Of a stretch of DNA of 21,242 nt, positions 9,129 to 16,659 are shown in pieces. Position numbers and translations under genes: made by a program. The DNA is from Kangiellaceae bacterium (lineage in GTDB: Bacteria; Pseudomonadota; Gammaproteobacteria; Enterobacterales; Kangiellaceae): the NCBI GenBank assembly GCA_030148365.1, contig JASBTO010000127.1:1-21242 (forward strand), in the 5' to 3' direction. The notes under the pieces are model-generated. The model saw nothing but the letters and a program-made list of their open reading frames with translations, ran no database searches and was not told the DNA's origin. How positions within the stretch are numbered: the stretch's first letter is position 1; every line of letters begins with the position of its first letter.

Positions 9129-9145
9129 TTTGCAACCATTTGCAA
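9129..9145. repeat. Direct repeat TTTGCAA, 10-bp period, upstream of ftsH
   Basis: TTTGCAA occurs at 9129-9135 and again at 9139-9145, exactly one helical turn apart. The spacing would suit a protein binding the same face of DNA twice. Proximity to ftsH (start 9239) suggests a regulatory site, but no regulator is identified. A CATAAT -10-like hexamer lies at 9179-9184 without a clear -35 box. Confidence 0.3.
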
Positions 9146-9238
9146 TAGTTTACTGCTCGCTACCCTGCCGGGTCGTGGCATAATGCAGAAATCAGCGGGA
9201 TTCAGCGTCCCGTGGCTTTTTTAAACGAGGTAAACCTC

Positions 9239-11167
9239 TTGAATGACATGCTGAAGAATATTTTGTTGTGGTTGATTATCGCTGTTGTGCTGGTCACCGT
9301 TTTCAACAGTTTTAACCAGAGCAACCGTGAATCGGGAGAAGTCGAGTTTTCCCAGTTCATGGAATACGTGGATCAGGGCAAGATCAATCACGTAAAAATT
9401 TCCCGGGAAGGGGTCATCGAAGCCAGCATGAATACGGAGAACCGCCGGCTGATTTCCTATGTCCCGATCGGCGGATCCGAAAAACTGATCGACAAACTGG
9501 ATCAAAACAAGATCCAGTACGCCAGTGATCCACCGGAAAAACCCAATGTCATAACCTCATTGCTGATTTCCGCGTTCCCGATCCTGCTGCTGATCGGCGT
9601 ATGGATATATTTTATGCGGCAAATGCAGGGCGGCGGCCGTGGCGGCGCCATGAGCTTCGGCAAGAGCAAGGCCCGCCTGTTGAGTGAGGATCAGGTCAAG
9701 ACCACTTTCCAGGACGTCGCTGGCGTTGATGAAGCCAAGGAAGAAGTCGGCGAACTGGTCGAGTTTCTGCGCGATCCGCGCAAATTCCAGAAGTTGGGTG
9801 GCCGCATTCCCCGTGGCGTGCTGATGGTGGGGCCCCCCGGTACGGGTAAGACCCTGTTGGCAAAGGCCATTGCCGGCGAAGCCAAGGTACCTTTCTTCAC
9901 CATCTCCGGTTCCGATTTTGTGGAAATGTTTGTCGGTGTCGGCGCCTCCCGGGTCCGGGATATGTTCGAGCAGGCCAAGAAGCACGCGCCCTGCATTATC
10001 TTTATCGACGAAATTGATGCCGTCGGCCGTCATCGTGGCGCCGGACTCGGTGGTGGTCATGACGAGCGCGAGCAGACCCTGAACGCTCTGCTGGTCGAGA
10101 TGGACGGTTTTGAAGGTGGTGAAGGCGTAATCGTTATTGCCGCCACCAATCGCCCGGATGTTCTGGACCCGGCGCTGCTGCGACCGGGACGGTTTGATCG
10201 CCAGGTGATTGTCGGGCTGCCAGATATCCGCGGTCGTGAACAGATCCTGAAAGTGCACATGCGCAAGGTACCGATCGACGAGAATGTCGATGCCGCGGTG
10301 ATTGCCAGGGGTACGCCCGGCTTCTCCGGCGCCGATCTTGCCAATCTGGTCAATGAAGCGGCATTGTTTGCCGCCCGGGCGGATCGGCGCAAGGTGTCGA
10401 TGGAGGAATTTGACAAGGCCAAGGACAAAATCATGATGGGCGCCGAGCGTCGCTCCATGGTGATGTCTGAAGAGGAAAAACTGAATACTGCCTATCATGA
10501 AGCCGGCCATGCCATCGTCGGTCTCAAGGTGCCCAACTATGACCCGGTCTACAAGGTCTCCATTATCCCTAGGGGCCGTGCGCTCGGGGTTACCATGTAT
10601 TTGCCGGAAGCGGATCGCTTCAGTTACACCAAGGAGTATCTGGAGAGTCAGTTGTCGGTCATGTATGGCGGCCGGATTGCGGAAGAACAGATCAACGGCG
10701 CCGACAAGGTGACGACAGGGGCATCCAATGATATCCAGCGCGCCACGGAAATTGCCCGAAACATGGTCACCCAGTGGGGCCTGTCCGAGATCATGGGTCC
10801 GCTGACCTATGCCGAGGATGAAGGCGAAGTTTTCCTGGGTCGCTCGGTCACCCAGCATAAAAATGTTTCCGACGAAACCGCCCGCTCCATCGACAAGGAG
10901 ATCCGTGCCATCATCGACCGCAATTACCAGCGGGCCGAAAAAATTCTTCACGATAACGAAGACAAGCTGCACCTGATGGCCCAGGCGCTGATGAAGTTCG
11001 AAACCATCGATGCCCTGCAAATTGCAGACATTATGGAAGGCCGGGAACCCCGGGAGCCGGGCTCGCCTGCCAATGACGGTGGCTCATCCGGCCCTACCGG
11101 CAAAGCCGACGTTGGCGACAAGCCGTCCAAGCCTCGTCATATTGGCGATCCCGCCAGCGAGCACTGA
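9239..11167 (+). CDS. ftsH: ATP-dependent zinc metalloprotease FtsH
   Basis: Membrane-anchored AAA+ protease that degrades misassembled membrane proteins and unstable regulators such as LpxC and sigma32 in relatives. 642 residues against 644 in E. coli. Order: TM1 (NILLWLIIAVVLVTVF), a periplasmic domain, TM2 (ILLLIGVWIYFMRQM), the AAA domain with Walker A GPPGTGKT (Lys204) and Walker B IIFIDEID, the second region of homology NRPDVLDPALLRPGRFDR, and the zinc site HEAGH (His420, Glu421, His424). I choose TTG at 9239: ACGAGG lies 8 nt upstream and the product then starts NDMLKNILLWL, like other FtsH proteins. ATG 9248 and GTG 9212 are alternatives. The C-terminal tail after residue ~605 is Gly/Pro/Ser-rich and variable, as usual. 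Confidence 0.98.
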   Translation: MNDMLKNILLWLIIAVVLVTVFNSFNQSNRESGEVEFSQFMEYVDQGKINHVKISREGVIEASMNTENRRLISYVPIGGSEKLIDKLDQNKIQYASDPPEKPNVITSLLISAFPILLLIGVWIYFMRQMQGGGRGGAMSFGKSKARLLSEDQVKTTFQDVAGVDEAKEEVGELVEFLRDPRKFQKLGGRIPRGVLMVGPPGTGKTLLAKAIAGEAKVPFFTISGSDFVEMFVGVGASRVRDMFEQAKKHAPCIIFIDEIDAVGRHRGAGLGGGHDEREQTLNALLVEMDGFEGGEGVIVIAATNRPDVLDPALLRPGRFDRQVIVGLPDIRGREQILKVHMRKVPIDENVDAAVIARGTPGFSGADLANLVNEAALFAARADRRKVSMEEFDKAKDKIMMGAERRSMVMSEEEKLNTAYHEAGHAIVGLKVPNYDPVYKVSIIPRGRALGVTMYLPEADRFSYTKEYLESQLSVMYGGRIAEEQINGADKVTTGASNDIQRATEIARNMVTQWGLSEIMGPLTYAEDEGEVFLGRSVTQHKNVSDETARSIDKEIRAIIDRNYQRAEKILHDNEDKLHLMAQALMKFETIDALQIADIMEGREPREPGSPANDGGSSGPTGKADVGDKPSKPRHIGDPASEH

Positions 11168-11190
11168 TAGCATGTTTGCATACTGAATAA

Positions 11191-11219
11191 AAAGGGTCCC
11201 GCGGGACCCTTTCTTTTTG
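11191..11219 (+). terminator. Intrinsic terminator after ftsH
   Basis: A perfect 22-bp palindrome (11191-11212) with the GC-rich core GGGTCCCG/CGGGACCC is followed by TTTCTTTTT. It lies 23 nt past the ftsH stop and should separate ftsH from folP-glmM. Confidence 0.93.
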
Positions 11220-11222
11220 TCA

Positions 11223-11250
11223 TTGCCATTGTCCGGGACCGCCCTACAAT
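11223..11250 (+). promoter_or_regulatory. Promoter of folP-glmM
   Basis: A -35 box TTGCCA (11223-11228, 5/6) and a -10 box TACAAT (11245-11250, 5/6) are spaced 16 bp apart. The -10 ends only 6 nt before the folP ATG, so initiation would fall at or next to the start codon and give a leaderless mRNA. The promoter sits just after the ftsH terminator, consistent with a new transcription unit. Confidence 0.7.
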
Positions 11251-11256
11251 AGGGGC

Positions 11257-12072
11257 ATGTTGAAACTCGATACAAGCAATCGTCCGCAGGTGATGGGGAT
11301 AGTCAATGTGACCCCTGATTCCTTTTCCGACGGTGGCCTTGCCGACTCGCCGGATGAAGCATTCCGGCTTGCGCAAGTGATGGTCGCCGATGGCGTCGAC
11401 ATCCTTGACGTGGGCGGCGAGTCGACCCGTCCCGGCGCGGCCGAAGTGACCGCACAGGCGGAAATCGAGCGGGTGGTACCGGTAATCCGCCGGCTTGGGG
11501 AGCTGGGCAGACCAATCTCTGTCGACACCAGCAAACCCGAAGTCATGACCGCGGCTGTCAATGCCGGTGCGACGATGATTAATGATGTCCGTGCGCTGAC
11601 AGAGCCGGGCGCGCTTGAGACCGCCGCCCAATTGGCGGTGCCCGTTTGTCTGATGCACATGCAGGGACAGCCGGACACCATGCAGCAGGCGCCAACCTAC
11701 CGGGATGTCGTGAGTGAAGTGCGGGAGTTTCTGGCAGCACGCATCGAAGCATGTTGCAAGGCCGGTATTCCGAAGGACATGATTTGCATCGATCCCGGAT
11801 TCGGTTTTGGCAAAACGACCCGACATAATCTGCAGTTGCTGAGCCGGCTGGAATCCTTTCAGTCCCTGGCGGTACCGGTGCTGGTCGGCCTGTCCAGGAA
11901 AAGCATGATTGGTGAGGTCACCGGCAAACCGGTGGCAGCGCGCATGGCGGGAAGTCTGAGCGCGGCGGTCCTTGCCGCATGCAAGGGGGCAAGCATTATC
12001 CGGGTCCACGATGTGGCAGAAACCGTGGATGCCATTAAAATATTCAAAGCAGTCAACAGAGAGTCCTTATGA
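11257..12072 (+). CDS. folP: Dihydropteroate synthase FolP
   Basis: Cytoplasmic enzyme joining para-aminobenzoate to hydroxymethyl-dihydropterin diphosphate in folate synthesis; the sulfonamide target. 271 residues, normal. The TIM-barrel signatures are all visible in order: VMGIVNVTPDSFSDGG, LDVGGESTRPGA, ISVDTSKPEVM, MINDVRAL, CLMHMQGQPDTMQ, CIDPGFGFGKTTRHN, VLVGLSRKSMIG and IIRVHDVAET. Start ATG 11257: the next Met is inside the first conserved strand, so translation must begin here or earlier. There is no properly spaced Shine-Dalgarno; AGGGG is only 1 nt from the ATG. The stop overlaps the glmM start by ATGA, so the two genes are translationally coupled. This order is conserved in gammaproteobacteria. 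Confidence 0.98.
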   Translation: MLKLDTSNRPQVMGIVNVTPDSFSDGGLADSPDEAFRLAQVMVADGVDILDVGGESTRPGAAEVTAQAEIERVVPVIRRLGELGRPISVDTSKPEVMTAAVNAGATMINDVRALTEPGALETAAQLAVPVCLMHMQGQPDTMQQAPTYRDVVSEVREFLAARIEACCKAGIPKDMICIDPGFGFGKTTRHNLQLLSRLESFQSLAVPVLVGLSRKSMIGEVTGKPVAARMAGSLSAAVLAACKGASIIRVHDVAETVDAIKIFKAVNRESL

Positions 12073-13412
12073 GTGAGCGTAAATATTTTGGCACCGACGG
12101 GATCCGGGGTCGGGTGGGGGAGTTTCCGGTCAACGCCGAGTTTATTCTGAAACTGGGTTGGGCGGCCGGCAAGGTGCTGGGTCGCAACGGCGGCAAGGTT
12201 ATTATCGGCAAGGACACCCGGATCTCGGGTTACATGTTTGAGTCGGTGCTGGAAGCTGGACTCGCTTCTGCAGGAGTCGACAGCTATCTGTTGGGGCCGA
12301 TGCCGACGCCGGCCATCGCCTATCTTACCCGGACCTTTCGCGCGGACGCCGGCATCGTTATCAGCGCGTCCCACAATCCTTATTACGACAACGGCATCAA
12401 GTTTTTCTCGGCCGCAGGCACCAAGTTGCCCGACGAGATTGAACTGGAAATCGAGTCCTGGCTTGGCAAGTCCCTGACCACAACTTCATCAGAAAAACTC
12501 GGCAAGGCCTATCGTGTCAAGGATGCCGCCGCCCGCTACATCGAGTTCTGCAAATCCACGATTCCGTCCTCAATCGAATTGTCCGGCCTTAAAGTGGTTC
12601 TCGATTGTGCCAACGGCGCGACCTATCACATTGCCCCCAATGTATTCGAAGAACTTGGCGCCGACGTGATTACCATCGGCGGCAGTCCGGACGGTCTCAA
12701 CATCAATCGCGACTGTGGCGCCACAGATGTTCGCGCACTGGGGACTAAAGTTCTTGAAGAAAATGCCGACCTCGGGATCGCCTTTGATGGCGACGGTGAT
12801 CGGGTGATGATGGTTGATGGCCAGGGGCGGCTCGTGGACGGCGATCAGCTGCTCTATATCATCGCCCGGGAACGTCATCGCCGCGGCAGTTTGCAAGGCG
12901 GTGTGGTCGGAACCCTGATGAGCAATCTGGGTCTGGAGCAGGGTCTTTCAAAGCTGGGCATCTCCTTTGTACGCAGCAAGGTTGGTGACCGGTATGTGAT
13001 CGAAAAACTGCTCGATAATGACTGGAAGCTGGGTGGTGAATCTTCCGGTCATATTATCTGTCTGGATGCCAATTCCACCGGCGACGGCATTGTCGCCGCT
13101 TTGCAGGTGGTTGCCACCATGATGACCGATGAGCGCAGCCTGGCCGAACTTGCCGGCGAGATGGTCAAGTGTCCCCAGGTGCTGAAAAACGTGCCCGTTG
13201 CCAAGGGTGCCAAACCCCTTGAGTCAGAAAGCCTGCAGGCGGCAGTGACTGAAGTGGAGACTGCGCTCGGTGATCGGGGCCGGGTGTTGTTGCGAGCCTC
13301 GGGCACCGAGCCTTTGATCAGGGTGATGGTCGAAGGCGATACCTCGGCAGAAATCGAAGGCCACGCAAGTCGCCTTGCTGACGTCGTGTCGGCGAGTGCC
13401 AAGGCTCGATAA
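12069..13412 (+). CDS. glmM: Phosphoglucosamine mutase GlmM
   Basis: Converts glucosamine-6-phosphate to glucosamine-1-phosphate, a cytoplasmic step towards UDP-GlcNAc for peptidoglycan and lipopolysaccharide. 447 residues, typical. It begins RKYFGTDGIRGRVG. The phosphorylated catalytic serine is Ser101 in GIVISASHNPYYDNG, the Mg2+ loop is AFDGDGDRVMMVD (Asp240, 242, 244), the sugar-binding loop is GGESSGHI, and the C-terminal phosphate-binding loop is RASGTEPLIRVMVE. The ATG overlaps the folP stop by 4 nt. In many gammaproteobacteria tpiA and secG follow glmM; here an OmpA-family gene does. No strong terminator is visible after it, only a short AAGAA/TTCTT inverted repeat near 13424-13437. 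Confidence 0.98.
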   Translation: MSERKYFGTDGIRGRVGEFPVNAEFILKLGWAAGKVLGRNGGKVIIGKDTRISGYMFESVLEAGLASAGVDSYLLGPMPTPAIAYLTRTFRADAGIVISASHNPYYDNGIKFFSAAGTKLPDEIELEIESWLGKSLTTTSSEKLGKAYRVKDAAARYIEFCKSTIPSSIELSGLKVVLDCANGATYHIAPNVFEELGADVITIGGSPDGLNINRDCGATDVRALGTKVLEENADLGIAFDGDGDRVMMVDGQGRLVDGDQLLYIIARERHRRGSLQGGVVGTLMSNLGLEQGLSKLGISFVRSKVGDRYVIEKLLDNDWKLGGESSGHIICLDANSTGDGIVAALQVVATMMTDERSLAELAGEMVKCPQVLKNVPVAKGAKPLESESLQAAVTEVETALGDRGRVLLRASGTEPLIRVMVEGDTSAEIEGHASRLADVVSASAKAR

Positions 13413-13441
13413 GGCCTTAATTAAGAACAAATTCTTGTCTG

Positions 13442-13471
13442 TGGACATGATCCGGGAAAAAACAGTATGAT
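13442..13471 (+). promoter_or_regulatory. Promoter of the OmpA-family gene
   Basis: A -35 box TGGACA (13442-13447, 5/6) and a -10 box TATGAT (13466-13471, 5/6) are 18 bp apart. Initiation near 13478 would give a 5' leader of about 100 nt. Long leaders are common on outer-membrane porin mRNAs and are often targets of small RNAs; none is identified here. Confidence 0.55.
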
Positions 13472-13579
13472 CGGCGCTGGAGTAGAGGAACCGGCACACA
13501 GCCCTGCAGGAATCAGGCGAATTGTGAATCAAAACCGGTAACTCATTATTAACCAAGGAAACGAGAGAGGGTTGTACTG

Positions 13580-14683
13580 ATGAAAAAATTGCTTTTGGGC
13601 GCATGTCTTTTGAGCATGTCATCTGTCGGTTTTGCCGCAGATGATGTCGAAGATATGACTGGCCCGTACGTGAATGTACATTACTCCTGGTATGAGTTTG
13701 CCGGCGCACGAAACATAACCGACGACGGCATCCCGGGCGGCTCTTTGGGTTGGCAGTTCAACAAGAACTGGGCACTGGAAGGCTTTTACAATACCGGTGA
13801 TTTCGATCTGGAAAACAATCTCGGAAATTTTGATGTCGATCACTATGGTGTCGACCTGCTGTATCATTTTGGCGGTCGGGGCGGCACAGCTCCTTTTGCC
13901 CGGATCGGGTACGGCCAGTACGATGTTGATCAGGGTGGCGACGCCGACATACTGAAAGTCGGTATTGGTGCCGAACATTTCTTTACTGATCGCCTGTCCA
14001 TTCGCGGTGCGATAGACCTGCTTCGCGATACCGATGAGAGCGTCAACGACAGTGCTATCTCTATTGGACTGGGATATTTCTTCGGCAAGATCACCAGAGC
14101 TTCTGTTGAGCCGGAGCAGCCTGTCGATGGTGATGCTGACGGCGATGGCGTTCGTGACTCCATGGATCGCTGCCCCGGTACACCTGCCGGTGTCGCCGTA
14201 GACAGCAATGGATGTCCTCTGGATAGCGACGGTGACGGCGTTCCTGACTACCGCGATCAGTGTGCCAACACACCACGTGGTGCCCGGGTTGACGAAAACG
14301 GTTGCCGCATCGTGCTCGAAGAGAAAGTGACCATCAATCTGTTGCTGAACTTCGATACCAACAAGCATGCCGTCAAGCCGGACATGGTTCCGGAAATTGC
14401 CAAGGTTGCCGAGTTCATGCGTCAGTACCCGGATGTGGACGTTGTCCTCAATGGACACACCGACAGCGTGGGTGATGCGGACTACAACCAGGGTCTGTCC
14501 GAACGTCGTGCCAAGTCGGTCATGATGTATCTCGCCGACAACTTCGGCATCAATACGGATCGCATGACTGCAGTCGGTCATGGTGAGACCCAACCGGTTG
14601 CCAGCAATGATACCGCTGAGGGACGTCGCCAGAACCGTCGTACCGAGGCTCATCTGGAAACCGTGGTAAAAGTCGAGCAGTAA
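13580..14683 (+). CDS. OmpA-family outer-membrane protein with TSP3-type calcium repeats (OprF-like)
   Basis: A 367-residue outer-membrane protein anchoring the envelope to peptidoglycan. A signal peptide, MKKLLLGACLLSMSSVGFAA, is followed by an N-terminal beta-barrel at about residues 25-175 with alternating aromatic strands ending GLGYFFGK. Next is an acidic linker with thrombospondin type 3-like calcium motifs, DADGDGVRDSMDRCPGTPAG and DSDGDGVPDYRDQCANTPRG, each with paired Cys. The C-terminal OmpA domain, about residues 245-367, has INLLLNFDTNKHAVKPD and the peptidoglycan-binding NGHTDSVGDADYNQGLSERR and GHGETQPVASN. This layout matches Pseudomonas OprF. A purine-rich GAGAGAGG lies upstream of the ATG. 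The gene has its own promoter and terminator, so it is monocistronic. Confidence 0.95.
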   Translation: MKKLLLGACLLSMSSVGFAADDVEDMTGPYVNVHYSWYEFAGARNITDDGIPGGSLGWQFNKNWALEGFYNTGDFDLENNLGNFDVDHYGVDLLYHFGGRGGTAPFARIGYGQYDVDQGGDADILKVGIGAEHFFTDRLSIRGAIDLLRDTDESVNDSAISIGLGYFFGKITRASVEPEQPVDGDADGDGVRDSMDRCPGTPAGVAVDSNGCPLDSDGDGVPDYRDQCANTPRGARVDENGCRIVLEEKVTINLLLNFDTNKHAVKPDMVPEIAKVAEFMRQYPDVDVVLNGHTDSVGDADYNQGLSERRAKSVMMYLADNFGINTDRMTAVGHGETQPVASNDTAEGRRQNRRTEAHLETVVKVEQ

Positions 14684-14709
14684 AACACCGACTTTACCGC
14701 AGCTGCAAG

Positions 14710-14748
14710 AACCGGCTGTCAGCGATGCTGACAGCCGGTTTTGTGTTT
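14710..14748 (+). terminator. Intrinsic terminator after the OmpA-family gene
   Basis: AACCGGCTGTCAGC (14710-14723) pairs perfectly over 14 bp with GCTGACAGCCGGTT (14727-14740) around the loop GAT, followed by a T-rich tail TTGTGTTT. It lies 26 nt past the stop codon. Confidence 0.93.
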
Positions 14749-14829
14749 ATGAAGGGGTTGATTTAATATCCGTGAAAAGGGCGCCTGCCGCCCCGATAAC
14801 AAAACCCTGCATTTGCCGCGGAGGCCACC

Positions 14830-15237
14830 ATGCTCAAATCTGTCACCGTCCGGGATTATATGACTTCGGCAATGATCACCCTGAAGCCGGAAATCGATGT
14901 TCTTGAGGCCGCTCAGACCATGCTCGAGTACCGCCTGACCGGCGCGGCGGTCATTGATGATCATAATCGCCTGGTTGGCTATCTGTCCGAGAAGGATTGC
15001 CTGCATACGGTGCTCAGCGCCATCTATCACGGTGATCTCGGCGACAGGGTCATGGACCGGATGACCAAGGATGTCAGAACGGTACATCCGGACGACAGTA
15101 TTGCCGATGTCGCGGAGCGATTCCTGAAAGACAATAATCGAATGTATCCGGTCATGGAGAAGGACCGGCTGGTCGGGATGATATCCCGGCAGAGCATTCT
15201 CAAGGCCCTGCAGTATATCGGAGTTAACTGGAACTGA
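14830..15237 (+). CDS. Stand-alone tandem CBS-domain protein
   Basis: A 135-residue soluble protein made only of two CBS domains, which form a Bateman module able to bind adenosyl ligands. Domain 1 spans about residues 7-62 (VTVRDYMTSAMITLKPEIDV, then AAVIDDHNRLVGYLSEKD). Domain 2 spans about residues 72-130 (VMDRMTKDVRTVHPDDSIAD, then MYPVMEKDRLVGMISRQSIL). There is no attached enzyme or transporter domain, so its target is unknown; it may regulate something in trans. The ATG has a good Shine-Dalgarno, GGAGG, 5 nt upstream. The gene follows the OmpA terminator; a weak TTGTGT/TTTAAT promoter-like pair at 14741-14767 would have only 15 bp spacing. It is convergent with nqrM. Confidence 0.9.
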   Translation: MLKSVTVRDYMTSAMITLKPEIDVLEAAQTMLEYRLTGAAVIDDHNRLVGYLSEKDCLHTVLSAIYHGDLGDRVMDRMTKDVRTVHPDDSIADVAERFLKDNNRMYPVMEKDRLVGMISRQSILKALQYIGVNWN

Positions 15238-15279
15238 CGGGAGGTATGAAGGGTCGCTGGCGGGTTGCCAAAGTCAGCA

Positions 15280-15308
15280 CGGGTCCGGAATGTTCATTCC
15301 AGGACCCG
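15280..15308. other. Long hairpin between the CBS gene and nqrM, spanning the nqrM stop
   Basis: CGGGTCC (15280-15286) pairs with GGACCCG (15302-15308) and GGAATG (15287-15292) with CATTCC (15295-15300), with one bulged A and a TT apex: 13 paired bases. The nqrM stop (15294-15296) is at the apex. No T-run follows on either strand. It may separate the convergent transcripts. Confidence 0.5.
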
Positions 15309-15527
15309 GATATCCATCGGTGTTCCCCGGTTTTCCATGCGCAGTTCCCGCGCCATCCGGCGTTGCCGCTTTTCACAGGGCTGGTCACAATCACAGGCTT
15401 TTTCTATGCCGAGGCTGCCAAGGCCGCCACAACTGCCGGCAATTTCCTTTTTCTGAAAAATATAGCCAATCGCCATAATGATGATGGCGATCAGAAAAAT
15501 TGCAAAGGTGATCAGGAAAATCTGCAC
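15294..15527 (-). CDS. nqrM: Na+-NQR maturation protein NqrM
   Basis: Small membrane-anchored protein needed for assembly of the Na+-NQR complex, thought to deliver iron to the Cys-ligated site at the NqrD/NqrE interface. One N-terminal helix (IFLITFAIFLIAIIIMAIGY) is followed by FQKKEIAGSCGGLGSLGIEK and the cysteine-rich ACDCDQPCEKRQRR; the four Cys pattern is the DUF539/NqrM hallmark. I place the start at GTG 15527 (77 residues) because the family normally begins right at the helix; a TTG at 15554 would add nine residues and neither has a convincing Shine-Dalgarno. It lies about 50 nt after apbE in the same direction, so it probably shares that transcript at the end of the NQR cluster. Confidence 0.92.
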   Translation of the reverse strand: MQIFLITFAIFLIAIIIMAIGYIFQKKEIAGSCGGLGSLGIEKACDCDQPCEKRQRRMARELRMENRGTPMDIRVLE

Positions 15528-15576
15528 AACGTGTGTTCCGGAAGTCAGGGCCAATGTTCAGCGGGTGGCGATTTTA

Positions 15577-16605
15577 TCACATATCGCCGCCGGGACTGAA
15601 ATCCCCGCCCGGCAAGTAGTTCTCAAATTCGGGGCTTATCCACTCTTCGAACCCGTTTTCTGACTTGGTGATCAGGAATACCGGCAGCCCGTACTGGCGG
15701 GCGAAAGCCCGGGCGCCGTCCGGTCCCATGACATCCAGGGCCGTGGCGAAGGCATCAGCCAGCATGACCGACTCGTGAATGATGGTGATCGACGCGAGAT
15801 GGTGGTTAACGGGGTAGCCAGAGCGCGGATCGAGGGTGTGGGAGTAGCGCTGGCCGTCCTCTTCAAAATAATTGCGGTAATCGCCGGAAGTGGCGACACC
15901 GCCTTCTCCGGGCGTGATCACTTTCTGTATGCCGCGGGATTCGGCCACCGGGCTCTCGATGGCGATCCGCCAGGGCCCCTGCCGGGGGCTTTGGCCGGCG
16001 GCTTTGACTTCACCGCCGATTTCAACGAGGTAGTTCTCAATGCCTAGGGCGTCGAGTTGCGCGGCGACGCGGTCGACCGCATACCCCTTGGCAATGGCGG
16101 ACAGATCGATAGCAAGACGGGCGTTGGCTTTACGGATGCAGGAGCGTTCCGCGTCGATGCTCAGGTGTTGCTGGCCGAGGGTGTCGAGTAGCGCGGAAAT
16201 GGCATCTGCCTCCGGCCGGCCATGGCGTTTATCCGGACCAAACCCCCAGAGGTTGACCAGCGGTCCGACCGTAATATCGAAAGCGCCGCCGGTTTGGGCG
16301 TGCACCTTTTCGGCTGCAAGCAAGACTTCGAGAGTCGGTGCGGAGATCGGGAAGCAGTCACCGCCGGTGTGGCGATTGAAGCGGGAGATTTCCGAGTCCG
16401 GTTTGTAGGTCGACATGAGTCGGTCGACTTCAGTCATGGCTGCGAGCGCCCGGCTTTCCACTTCCGATTTGCTGACATCATTATCTCCGACGGTGATCTG
16501 GTAACTGGTGCCCATAATGCGGCCATCAAGGCGGTAATAGCCGGACTCTGAAGTGCAGGAAGTAGCCAGCAACAGGCCGGCAAAGACAAGCAAATTACGG
16601 ATCAT
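15577..16605 (-). CDS. apbE: FAD:protein FMN transferase ApbE (flavinylates NqrB and NqrC)
   Basis: Mg2+-dependent lipoprotein that transfers FMN from FAD to a threonine in NqrB and NqrC. 342 residues. The signal LLVFAGLLLATSC gives a lipidated Cys17, placing it on the periplasmic side of the membrane where NqrB and NqrC carry their FMN. Motifs: GRIMGTSYQITV, STYKPDSEISRFN, GGAFDITVGPLVNLWGFGPD, AIDLSAIAKGYAVDRVA, YLVEIGGEVKAAG, YSHTLDPRSGYPV and the metal-binding VMLADAFATALDVMG. I use ATG 16605; TTG 16614 would add three residues. The start lies 8 nt after the T-tract of the terminator that follows nqrF, with no visible Shine-Dalgarno, so expression needs read-through or a local promoter. 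Confidence 0.95.
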   Translation of the reverse strand: MIRNLLVFAGLLLATSCTSESGYYRLDGRIMGTSYQITVGDNDVSKSEVESRALAAMTEVDRLMSTYKPDSEISRFNRHTGGDCFPISAPTLEVLLAAEKVHAQTGGAFDITVGPLVNLWGFGPDKRHGRPEADAISALLDTLGQQHLSIDAERSCIRKANARLAIDLSAIAKGYAVDRVAAQLDALGIENYLVEIGGEVKAAGQSPRQGPWRIAIESPVAESRGIQKVITPGEGGVATSGDYRNYFEEDGQRYSHTLDPRSGYPVNHHLASITIIHESVMLADAFATALDVMGPDGARAFARQYGLPVFLITKSENGFEEWISPEFENYLPGGDFSPGGDM

Positions 16606-16612
16606 GGGATAC

Positions 16613-16637
16613 AAAAAAGGCGGCTCGAAAGCCGCCT
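16613..16637 (-). terminator. Intrinsic terminator between nqrF and apbE
   Basis: On the minus strand AGGCGGCT (16637-16630) and AGCCGCCT (16625-16618) form an 8-bp stem with a stable TTCG tetraloop, followed by six T (16618-16613). It is a textbook terminator 23 nt after the nqrF stop, and the apbE start codon begins 8 nt beyond the T-run. Confidence 0.92.
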
Positions 16638-16659
16638 ATTGTACCAATACGCCCGGAGG

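Noticed and set aside
9557..11020. Long open frame (487 codons) on the minus strand
   Set aside because: It lies entirely antisense to ftsH, has His/Gln/Asp-rich composition without any family motif, and is explained by codon bias of the real gene.
13619..14653. 344-codon open frame on the minus strand
   Set aside because: Antisense to the OmpA-family gene, which has a clear signal peptide, domains, promoter and terminator.
15246..15599. Plus-strand open frame of 117 codons after the CBS gene
   Set aside because: It covers the minus-strand nqrM, whose four-Cys motif and membrane helix are clear; the plus frame shows no family features.
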